Of a stretch of 64,000 nucleotides of DNA, positions 38,901 through 48,499 are shown in pieces. The notes beneath the pieces are model-generated. The model worked only from the letters and a program-made list of their open reading frames with translations, ran no database searches and was not told the DNA's origin. Source of the DNA: Parapristionchus giblindavisi. Its lineage: Eukaryota > Nematoda > Chromadorea > Rhabditida > Diplogasteridae. The DNA lies in the NCBI GenBank assembly GCA_943737045.1, contig CALSFV010000026.1, positions 1,019,269 to 1,083,268 of the forward strand, read 5' to 3'. The first letter of the stretch is position 1. Every line of letters begins with the position of its first letter. A program made the translations under genes and the position numbers.

Positions 38901-40540
38901 GGGCTAGCCCAGATTCGACCAGGGAATCACTCAGAAGCAAGGGGCTAGCCCAGATTCGACCAGGGAATCACTCAGAAGCAAGGGGCTAGCCCAGATTCGA
39001 CCAGGGAATCACTCAGAAGCAAGGGGCTAGCCCAGATTCGACCAGGGAATCACTCAGAAGTAAGGGGCTAGCCCAGATGCGACCAGGGTATCACTCAGAA
39101 GCAAGGGGCTAGCCCAGATTCGACCAGGGAATCACTAAGAAGCAAGGGGCTAGCCCAGATTCGACCAGGGTATCACTCAGAAGCAAGGGGCTAGCCCAGA
39201 TTCGACCAGGGAATCACTCAGAAGCAAGGGGCTAGCCCAGATTCGACCAGGGAATCACTCAGAAGCAAGGGGCTAGCCCTGATTCGACCAGGGAATCACT
39301 CAGAAGCAAGGGGCTAGCCCAGATTCGACCAGGGAATCACTCAGAAGCAAGGGGCTAGCCCAGATTCGACCAGGGAATCACTCAGAAGCAAGGGGCTAGC
39401 CCAGATTCGACCAGGGAATCACTCAGAAGCATGGGGGTTGCCCAGATTCGACCAGGGAATCACTCAGAAGCAAGGGGCTAGCCCAGATTCGACCAGGGAA
39501 TCACTCAGAAGCAAGGGGCTAGCCCAGATTCGACCAGGGAATCACTCAGAAGCAAGGGGCTAGCCCAGATTCGAATAGGGAATCATGCCAGAAGCAAGGG
39601 GCTAGCCCAGATTCGACCAGGGAATCACTCAGAAGCAAGGGGCTAGCCCAGATTCGACCAGGGAATCACTCAGAAGCAAGGGGCTAGCCCAGATTCGACC
39701 AGGGAATCACTCAGAAGCAAGGGGCTAGCCCAGATTCGACCAGGGAATCACTCAGAAGTAAGGGGCTAGCCCAGATGCGACCAGGGTATCACTCAGAAGC
39801 AAGGGGCTAGCCCAGATTCGACCAGGGAATCACTAAGAAGCAAGGGGCTAGGCCAGATTCGACCAGGGAATCACTCAGAAGCAAGGGGCTAGCCCAGATT
39901 CGACCAGGGAATCACTCAGAAGCAAGGGGCTAGCCCAGATTCGAATAGGGAATCACTCAGAAGTAAGGGGCTAGCCCAGATGCGACCAGGGTATCACTCA
40001 GAAGCAAGGGGCTAGCCCAGATTCGAACAGGGAATCACTCAGAAGCAAGGGGCTAGCCCAGATTCGACCAGGGAATCACTCAGAAGCAAGGGGCTAGCCC
40101 AGATTCGACCAGGGAATCACTCAGAAGCATGGGGGTTGCCCAGATTCGACGAGGGAATCACTCTGAAGCAAGGGGCTAGCCCAGATTCGACCAGGGAATC
40201 ACTCAGAAGCAAGGGGCTAGCCCAGATTCGACCAGGGAATCACTCAGAAGCAAGGGGCTTGCCCAGATTCGACCAGGGAATCACTCAGAAGCAAGGGGCT
40301 AGCTCAGATTCGACCAGGGAATCACTCAGAAGCAAGGGGCTTGCCCAGATTCGAATAGGGAATCACTCAAAAGCAAGGGGCTAGCCCAGATTCGACCAGG
40401 GAATCACTCAGAAGCAAGGGGCTTGCCCAGATTCGACCAGGGAATCACTCAGAAGCAAGGGGCTAGCCCAGATTCGACCAGGGAATCACTCAGAAGCAAG
40501 GGGCTAGCCCAGATTCAAATAGGGAATCACTCAGAAGCAA

Positions 40541-41887
<1,347 letters not shown>

Positions 41888-42666
41888 TAAAAGAACAACT
41901 ATATATCTGTGAACTACTCGCATGGGGGGCGGACAAGGCGAGATGAAAGGAAATAAGAAAGTGAAAGATATATAAAAGACAAAGATAGAGACAGAGAGAG
42001 AATAGTTCACATCTTTCACTTTTGTTAGCCTTTTTGTAAATATCAGCAAAAGAATGGAAGAAGAAAATAAGACTCTCACTTGAAAATGTATGTTACATTC
42101 TCAATAAATGCTGCAAAATCTTTCATTAGTGCTGAAATAGTATGATAATGATAATGATATTGAAATCATCATAAGTTGATCACAAAATTTAAAAATTCAT
42201 TATTTCAATGTAAGGAGAATGGTGGGAGTAAGCTGACGCTTGAAGGCTACCGAAGTTTCCGAAAGGATTACCTCACGAGGCAACTTACTTAGCCATCGAG
42301 AGACTCTAACTGAAAAAAAAACTATTATATCTGACACTGTTTCTAGTAAACTCATTATATATACCAAAAGATGTGTGTCTATCACGTGTCATGTATTGAC
42401 AGATCAAGATACTAATTACTGTAGCAACAAACACCCAAATAAATTATGGCTCAGATAGTGCCAAAAAAGGTGTGTAACTCTGTCAGTTGTCCATTATGCC
42501 TCAGATATTTCGAGTTAAAATTCAAAAGCAGCTCAAACAGCAACAATATTGATTAGACGAGAAAAAAATGTCTAAAACATTTTGTAAAAACGTCTTGCGA
42601 CGAGCCGGATGAACCTCAAACTTGGGTAGTTAGAGGTCACTTTTGGAGCACCTTGGTGCTCAAAAA
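41888..42666 (+). repeat. dispersed repeat module A, copy 1
   Basis: Nearly identical to 62079-62854, and its right part also to 58484-58908. It runs from AAAGAACAACTATATATCTG to the sequence GGTGCTCAAAAA. At its right end it is interrupted by the foldback element B. No credible protein is encoded; the short open frames are not consistent between copies. It contains GA-rich and AT-rich stretches and two CGACGAG-like spots. Confidence 0.9.
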
Positions 42667-43038
42667 GGGGGGGGGGGCGATCATTTCGGCAACGATCATT
42701 TCGGCAACGGATCATAAATCTGTTGGAAGATGGCCTATGGCAACAAAAGTTGTATCATTGTTATCAGTGGGGGTGTACGGTATTGTGCTACCGTAACCGA
42801 CGGGAATCGCGAACTGATTTTTTTCATTCGAAACATGACCCGGGGTTCATGGTTGAAAATGGCCGAAGTCGAAAAATTCATGATGCTCCGAGACCAAATA
42901 CTGGTAGCTATTATATGAATAGTGACCCAACTTTTATCTTTCTGGATACCGTAACCCGAACTACCGTAATCGAACCGGGATTTGAGTGAATTTCGCTATA
43001 ATATAGTAGGGCACGGTAGCTAGATTACGGTAGTTGGG
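42667..43038 (-). mobile_element. foldback element B, truncated copy
   Basis: It begins with 11 G residues followed by two copies of GATCATTTCGGCAAC, exactly like the ends of the 656-bp element at 58909-59564, and lies after the same CTCAAAAA site in module A. It holds one full arm, the central loop and only about 20 bases of the second arm before jumping to module C at 43039. Variant bases show that this arm equals the right arm of the 58909 copy, so it is in the opposite orientation. Open frames across the arm are by-products of the repeat. Confidence 0.85.
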
Positions 43039-43728
43039 GTGTTTTATCCCGGATTCTGGTTGGTTTTGGCTAGTACTTTTTTGGGTTGTGAAAGTGGCCA
43101 ATCTATTGCATGCGTATATGTAGTTTATGTAAGTGCACACAATGTAATCACCATTCATTCAAAAGGGTCCAGACAACGTTTAAAAAATATGTTCTATGGT
43201 TATATGAGGTGAACGTAGCCGTTTTTAATTTCTACTATTTATTCAAAAGTTACGGAAAAGCAGAGAAAATTTACACACCACTTCGCCACTTTTTTGTTTC
43301 ATTTATTTTCATCTCATGACTTTAGGACTCTGTATAAATATTTGTAATTAAAAGGGTCTTTTTTTTGTGATTTCGTGGAATTTCAGTTGATCATTCAAGA
43401 ATCTGACGTATATCGAAAATGAAAAGAATGATAAGTTGCAAGTGGGAGCTTTATAATGATGCATGATAGGTATGCGTACCTCCTTTATTCTGTATATTTA
43501 TCGAAGAAATTCAATGATCAGAGTAGATTCTCATTTATTTTTCAAAACATGAAACAATGCTACAAAATCTCACGCAAAATCAGCAGTGATCTCACGCTGA
43601 TTAATAGGATTAAGCTTTACCCTATATATTTATCAGGGGATGGGGTGAGGGAGAGAGTGGAGAAGGAAAGATAGAAGGAGAGATAAGGGAGGGAGCGAGC
43701 GAGAGAAGTAGAGGGAAGGGGAGAGGAG
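43039..43728 (+). repeat. dispersed repeat module C, copy 1
   Basis: Matches 61377-62075 over about 690 bp with few substitutions and small indels (for example CTTTATAATGATG here versus CTTTATATTTTTAATG there). It starts at TGTTTTATCCCGGATTCTGG and ends in a purine-rich GAGGGAGAGAG tract. A 69-codon open frame at 43110-43319 is conserved only because the DNA is nearly identical, and it has no recognisable protein features. Confidence 0.9.
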
Positions 43729-43859
43729 GTTTCAGAAAAAAAGGGTAAACAAAATACTGAATGCATATATTAGGGATAAAATACAATACCACAACGAATT
43801 AACCATAGTGTACTGATTTTTCATATGAGATTTGTGAGAGGCGGTGTTGTGGTAAAAGC

Positions 43860-44009
43860 GGCACTAGGTCGAACGAGAACCGATGAATAATATCCGATTG
43901 GATTATAAACATATGCATATGAGAGACAACCGCTAATGAATAGACAAAGTATGCAAATGGCTATAATCCAGTCGGTTATTATTCATCGATTCTCATCCGA
44001 ACTAGTGCC
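43860..44009. mobile_element. 150-bp inverted-repeat element (MITE) with 9-bp target duplication
   Basis: The ends form an inverted repeat of about 48 bases starting GGCACTAG (about 41 of 48 positions pair), leaving a small centre of about 55 bases. The element is flanked by a perfect 9-bp direct repeat, GGTAAAAGC, at 43851-43859 and 44010-44018. A 9-bp duplication is typical of Mutator-type transposition, so a non-autonomous Mutator-like element is the likely class (inference). No coding capacity. Confidence 0.9.
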
Positions 44010-44018
44010 GGTAAAAGC

Positions 44019-44376
44019 GTATACGGTTGCAGTGCATACCATTACATTTACACTTGAATAACTGCATAGGCTTGTTTAGTGTTGCTATCTCATTGTCTAC
44101 ACGGTTGCTTGTTCTTTTCTATACTAACTCGTTAATTCATGAGCTACAGTAGTTATTCTTTCCAAATAATCAATCAATACTTGACAGATATCTGACATAA
44201 TTCGTAGGTTTAAGGGCTACTTCCTCCCGATATATGGGGCCCGTTGCTTGAAAACCAGGGACTGGATATATAATATACTAGCCGTGAGCAATGTTCTGAG
44301 AGTTTCTCGAACTTTCTGAAACCTTCTTGATTTTGAAACTATTGTTTGGTACTGTAGTCAGGGTTATGGAAGAGGG
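44019..44376. other. unassigned AT-rich spacer
   Basis: No gene or repeat recognised. It contains nematode-style words such as GGTACTGTAG. Confidence 0.4.
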
Positions 44377-44492
44377 TTCTGTAGAGAGAAAAGAGAGAAG
44401 AGAAAAGAGACAGAGAGGAATGGGAGATAGAATGAGGGAGAAGAGAGAGAGAAGATGGAGAGAGAAAAGAAAGAGACAGCGAGGTAGAGAGT
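44377..44492 (+). repeat. purine-rich (GA) tract
   Basis: About 116 bases almost wholly A and G on the plus strand (GAGAGAAAAGAG-type). A low-complexity tract able to form triplex or unusual duplex. It resembles the GA tracts at the end of module C. Confidence 0.8.
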
Positions 44493-44728
44493 AATTTTAT
44501 TACGGGGAAATCGCGTCCATTTCTCAGTTACAACATTTGCATAAATTACGGGGTAATCGCGCTAATTACATCTTTCGTCTTGCTCAAATCTTTCTCACAA
44601 TGCCTATAATGCTAAACTCAGCTGACAGCTAAGTTCGCACTTCGATTAGATATACAGTCAATAATTGAAATGCATGAGCTTTATTCATAGACATATTTGA
44701 GATCAAACTTGATTTGGTATAGGATTGT

Positions 44729-44744
44729 GGCCCTAAAGAGGGCC
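44729..44744 (-). promoter_or_regulatory. histone mRNA 3' stem-loop
   Basis: On the minus strand this reads GGCCCTCTTTAGGGCC, a 6-bp stem with a 4-base CTTT loop, preceded by AAC and followed by ACA. It lies about 40 bases beyond the stop of the H2A fragment, the expected spacing for a replication-dependent histone 3' processing hairpin. Its presence shows that the H2A piece was copied or left as genomic DNA with its 3' flank. Confidence 0.85.
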
Positions 44745-44784
44745 GTTGGGTTCTGGGTTTAGCCGTGAGTGCTAAGCGAGGCGT

Positions 44785-44946
44785 TTATTCCTTTTCTCCG
44801 GCAGTCTTCTTGGGGAGAAGAACAGTGTTGATGTTGGGAAGAACACCTCGTTGAGCGATGGTGACTCCAGCCATGAGCTTGTTTAGCTCCTCGTCGTTGC
44901 GGACGGTAAGTTGAAGATGGCGAGGATTGATTCTGGTCTTCTTGTT
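44785..44946 (-). pseudogene. 5'-truncated histone H2A gene (C-terminal 53 codons)
   Basis: Reading the minus strand down from 44946 gives the H2A C-terminal half: [20 protein letters not shown], then [20 protein letters not shown], then [13 protein letters not shown] and a TAA stop at 44785-44787. The docking segment and acidic-patch residues (NDEELNKL) are intact, and a histone 3' stem-loop follows. A full H2A has about 125-130 residues. Everything before the NKK motif is missing, and the sequence before it (LN, then AT-rich DNA) does not match the usual RDNKK. The boundary happens to look like an acceptor (TTTTAG), but nematode replication-dependent H2A genes normally lack introns, and the phase does not fit the upstream coiled-coil gene. 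I judge it a truncated, non-functional fragment. Confidence 0.9.
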
Positions 44947-45089
44947 CAACTAAAACTATTCAATCGATTAGAATAAAAAATAATATATAAAAAATGCAAA
45001 TCCTAGGATACAGAGATCAAAGATCAGTTTAAAATGACACCTGACCAAAACTGAATCCATAAATAGAATACATAATAATGAATGAATAC

Positions 45090-46340
45090 CTCTAATCGAT
45101 ATCTCCATCTGATCCAGCTTAGTCTTCCCAATGAATGTGTACTTGGAAAGGTCGACCGATTAAGGAACCGTCATGATCAGTGAGTCATCCTCGCCAACCT
45201 GTAATAAAGATCAAAGATCAAAGATAGAGATCAAAGATTATCCAAACTGCAATTGGTCACAATGAGTATTTTGTCAGATAGGAAGTCGTGTCATAACACC
45301 AAAAAAGCAATGTGTTTACTTTCTAATACGACAAACAGTTGAAAATTAACCATTGGAATCATTGATGGGCGCCGATTGGGGTGCCCTACAGTAACCCATG
45401 ACCTACCGTATGATATTTGATGGCACCTTCATCTACACTCTCATCAGGATTCTGTTGATGATTAGGATGAGGAACAGAGGAGATGACCTCATCATCGTTA
45501 TCTCTCAATGAATCATCACAATTCTCGTTAGAGGCTGAACTTGTAGTGGAGTGAGCAGGAGACTGGAATGAATACAATTATACATGGGCGCCGACATGGG
45601 GATGCCCCCTGTAAAATTAGAGCTTTTCGAAAATTTTTGGATTGCCCCCTGTAAAAAATGACGTATAAGTGAAATTTTTGGGGAAAAAAGTGAACGCCCC
45701 CTGTAAAATTAGCCATTTTCGCTCGGATGCCCCCCCCCCCCCTGTAGAATCGAGCTCCAGGTACCCCGCCCATGTATGAACACAATTATGTGCAAAGGAT
45801 CATATTAATTCCTCCATTTACGAATACAATCATCTTCCCAATTATTACAACGCTATTTATTGATTTGAGATAAATATGGATGGATGAAAAGTCATACATG
45901 CACACAGTAGATATAACTCCATTACATACATCAATCAAACATTAGAGTACCAACTACAATTCAAAGGATCGATAAGGCGGTCCTTTGAATTGTAGTTGGC
46001 ACATGTTTTGAAAAATGTAACACCGCCTAAGGAGAGACCATTGCATGGTCACCATACCATACCTGTGCAGATATAGACGCAACTTGCTGTTCGACATAAG
46101 CGTTCACATTGGCCTGCTTAGCCATGACAAGTTGTTCTCGTGTGGACTCGGGGGGCAGACGAGTACTCTTTTGACGAGGTACGGTAGGCACTTGAGGAGG
46201 TACGGTAGGCACTTGAGGAGGAGCAAATGGTTGTGACTAAAACAATACACAATTAAGATATATTAATTAGCATTAAAAGTACACACCTTTCTCGTCCTCT
46301 GAGTGTCCGGTTCCTAATCGTCGTCGTAATCCAACAGAGC
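45090..46340 (-). pseudogene. C-terminal exon block of the coiled-coil gene
   Basis: Four phase-0 exons. The first reads ALLDYDDD, a TAG stop, then EPDTQRTRK. The second starts SQPF and has a duplicated seven-residue motif (PPQVPTV) before QLVMAKQANVNAYVEQQVAS. The third is Ser/Asp-rich (SPAHSTTSSASNENCDDSLR and onward to GAIKYHT). The fourth reads VGEDDSLIMTVP, a TAA stop, then SVDLSKYTFIGKTKLDQMEI. Splice borders are CAG/GTATGG at 46063, ACG/GTAGGT at 45407 and G/GTATTC at 45090. The expected next acceptor is not found in frame: the H2A fragment lies just beyond, in the wrong phase. The true 3' end is therefore missing or replaced. Confidence 0.65.
45582..45781. mobile_element. about 200-bp MITE, copy 1, inside an intron
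   Basis: It starts ACATGGGCG and ends near CGCCCATGT, giving short terminal inverted repeats. The body has three CCCCCTGTAAAA blocks and a run of 14 C. Flanks share ACAATTAT (45574-45581 and 45782-45789), a candidate target duplication of 8-9 bp. It is related over its length to 46385-46560, including GAATCGAGCTCCAGGTACCC. No coding capacity. Confidence 0.8.
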
Positions 46341-46384
46341 CTAAAATAGATATCCATTCATTCATATTTATCACATTCTGTATA

Positions 46385-46560
46385 ATACATGAGTGTCGAC
46401 ATGGCGGGTGCCCCCTGAAAAAATTTGTGGGAAACCCCCTGTAAAAATTGACGTTTAGGTGAAATTGTTGGAAAAAAAGTGATGGACCCATGTAAAATCA
46501 ACCATTTTTCGTTCGGATGCCCCCAGTGGAATCGAGCTCCAGGTACCCCGCCCATGTATG
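46385..46560. mobile_element. about 176-bp MITE, copy 2, inside an intron
   Basis: Same family and same orientation as 45582-45781, somewhat shorter. It begins ATACATGAGTG and ends CGCCCATGTATG. It is flanked by a perfect 9-bp direct repeat, TTCTGTATA (46376-46384 and 46561-46569), which confirms that it inserted as a unit. Both copies lie in introns of the coiled-coil gene. Confidence 0.85.
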
Positions 46561-46609
46561 TTCTGTATATAATTATATGTAGCTTTTCTTAACTTTTTCG
46601 ATGTCCACT

Positions 46610-47215
46610 ACTATACTTGCCGACAAAACGAAAAAAAAGTGAAACATTTGTCAAATAATTTGACAAAATTTGACAAAAGTTCACAAGATTCCCATTTTTA
46701 GCATTTTTCATGATCGTGATGAAGTATTATCTCAGATTTTGTTTTGTAGATGTGTTTGACAAATCCAGATAAGCACGACAAAAGTGAAAAAAATAATCAG
46801 GAGCGTTGCGGAGCAGAATTGGTATACTGTAGCATACTGTAAAATCTTACTGTAAAATTGCTTCCATCGCGCTTTTTTCGTCTAATCATAGATATATCTA
46901 GCATTACCTGACTTCCTATAGCGAATGTGCACTTTTTGGATCATTTCATAGATCAGGCTGCAAAACGGGTATACTGTAGAAAATCATACCGTATACCAGT
47001 TTCACGGAACAGCGTTCACAGTGATTCATTTAAATGTTTTCCTCATAGGTCAATTAGGCAAGCCCAGTGATGCTCAGATACCCTATTATCAAATAAAAAA
47101 CTAGCAACCGCGTGTAGATATCATGTTTCAAAATTTTCAAAATCTTGTGAACTTTTGTCAAATTTTGTCAAATTATTTGACAAATGTTTCACTTTTTTTC
47201 GTTTTGACGGTATGC
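46610..47215. mobile_element. about 600-bp element with about 70-bp terminal inverted repeats
   Basis: The left end (about 46620-46692) and right end (about 47130-47208) are inverted copies, each with CAAAACGAAAAAAA, GTGAAACATTTGTCAAATAA and ACAAAAGTTCACAAGATT. Between them is non-coding AT-rich sequence with several ACTGTA words. Exact ends and target duplication are uncertain. Together with the neighbouring MITE it swells one intron of the coiled-coil gene to 983 bases. Confidence 0.8.
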
Positions 47216-47323
47216 TACCCCGTTGTGGCATAGTAAATTATGTATCCAACCATTTTTCTTGTTTGTGCCCTATGTATTGTTCATTACGTACCAGCATAAT
47301 AAAGTTATTATTATTATTATTAC

Positions 47324-48266
47324 CTGAGTGCAATTCATGTGGGACGGGAAGGTGTCGTCCTCGAGCAAACGACGCTGCTTCTCCTTTTCCTACAACATGG
47401 GTCGAAAAGCAACGTTGCACCAAGCCTGACCGGATTTTGTGCCAAAATTTCACAAAAATCGAAAAACTTGACCGGATTTTGAGCCGAATTTGAAAAAAAA
47501 CGAAAAACCTGACCGGATTTTGAAAACCCATAACCTAGCTATACCCCCTGACACCAATTACAGTATCACCCTGACATCAACTACAGTACCCCTCCAAATA
47601 CCTTCAATTCATTCAGGATGACAGTTTCAGCAGCCAACTTCGCTTGCATCTCTGCGTTCTTCACCTGAAGCTTCACAAACTGTACACAGAAATCGTTACG
47701 GGGCAACTTCTCCTCGCTCTCAGCTGAAATTATCGATTGAATCTTCAAGATTACTGAGAACTGAGACTACAATAATCAATGCGACTACTGTATGATGTAA
47801 CTGTAATCAGTCGATACCTGCAATTCGTTCTCGTTCCTCTTCATCATCGAAAGCTTTGATATCAGCCTGTAGTTGTGCAATATCTGCCTCGATCTCTCGA
47901 CGCTCAGCCGCTTACTAAACAATAATACCGTAGTACTTTCAATTACAACAATCATTATTGATTCATGATATCGTAGTCTACCTGTTCCATCTCCTTCCGC
48001 CAAGGAGCATTCGCCATCTTCTGTTCGAAAGCGGCGACTTGTTCGAGTGACTCAAACGAATACCATAGTAACTTCATAACTATTGTTTTATTCAAAGTTC
48101 ACCTTTGCCTTTGTCTTTTCGATATCTGCTCTACGAGATTCCAGCTAAAATTTAAATTATTGATTTTCAGCAGCAAAATAAATACTGTACCGCGATCGTA
48201 TCGAGTCGAATTCTCTCCTGATTGAGAACATGACGTTCTTTCATGTCCTTGATTTCACCACGAAGA
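47324..48266 (-). pseudogene. central coiled-coil exon block
   Basis: Six small exons with clean borders, e.g. ACAG before 48266, AG at 48144 and TTTCAG at 47723. They encode heptad-like charged helix: LRGEIKDMKERHVLNQERIR, LESRRADIEKTKAK, SLEQVAAFEQKMANAPWRKE, AAERREIEADIAQLQADIKA, KLQVKNAEMQAKLAAETVIL and EKEKQRRLLEDDTFPSH. The 47914 exon opens with TAA directly after the TTTAG acceptor, where CAA (Gln) would suit the helix. Introns of 46-94 bases are nematode-like. The 212-base intron after 47602 carries a 42-bp minisatellite. Confidence 0.7.
47395..47540 (-). repeat. 42-bp minisatellite, dispersed family, copy 1
   Basis: GACCGGATTTTG recurs at 47428, 47470 and 47511, each followed by AGCCRAAATTT- and AAATCGAAAAACC-like sequence. 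The same unit with GACCGCAT occurs at 50370-50560, and both end in AACCTAGCTAT. It lies within an intron of the coiled-coil gene. Confidence 0.8.
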
Positions 48267-48499
48267 CTGTAATATAGATTTTAAAAAAATGAATTTTGAG
48301 CAAAATTGAAACGAAATTTGTTCAATACCATTCAATTATTGAGACATTTTATATCAATACAAGAATTGGTTCTTCTTCCGATAACGGCATCGACCTTCTT
48401 TGTGAAATAAATAGTCAAAAGTATTGGAATGAGCAAGAAATAGAGGAATTGTGTGATGTAATTATCGGAAGAACGATCACGGCCTATCCCCCAATAGCA

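Larger units (their letters stand above)
1..40540 (+). repeat. 41-bp satellite DNA array, about 990 tandem units
   Basis: The whole stretch is head-to-tail copies of one 41-bp unit, which begins TTCGACCAGGGAATCACTCA and ends GGGGCTAGCCCAGA. All copies have the same orientation and no other sequence interrupts them. GC content of the unit is 23/41, far above the AT-rich right part of the window. Each canonical unit carries the perfect 10-bp palindrome GGGCTAGCCC. Recurrent variants are CTTGCCC, GCATGGGGGTTGCC, GAATAGG, GAACAGG, GACCGGGG, GATGCGACCAGGGTATC, GAAGTAAGG, CACTAAGAAG, and a 34-bp unit lacking CTAGCCC. The array starts outside the window. The length of 41 is not a multiple of 3, so three units make 41 codons. 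Open stretches of 82 codons occur wherever CTTG replaces CTAG, and I do not regard them as genes. No transcription signal is visible. Confidence 0.99.

Noticed and set aside
1..40540. 82- and 123-residue open frames read as repetitive proteins
   Set aside because: They follow automatically from the unit length and the CTAG/CTTG variants, recur as copies of the same blocks, and have no promoter, intron or conservation signal.
1..40540. CRISPR-like array
   Set aside because: Units are contiguous with no unique spacers, and the DNA is eukaryotic.
1..40540. Pol III B-box in each satellite unit (GATTCGACC)
   Set aside because: Only a partial match to the B-box, with no A-box at a fixed distance and no T-run terminators in the units.
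42723..42989. 88-residue protein shared with 58885-59217 and 59248-59514
   Set aside because: It is the arm of foldback element B read in an open frame. Conservation is at DNA level and extends outside the frame.
43110..43319. 69-residue protein identical to the one at 61448-61657
   Set aside because: Explained by the duplicated module C; no domain, splice or codon signal.
44947..44960. True intron acceptor (TTTTAG) before the H2A piece, linking it to the upstream coiled-coil exon
   Set aside because: The upstream exon ends in phase 1 whereas H2A needs phase 0, and replication-dependent H2A genes normally lack introns.
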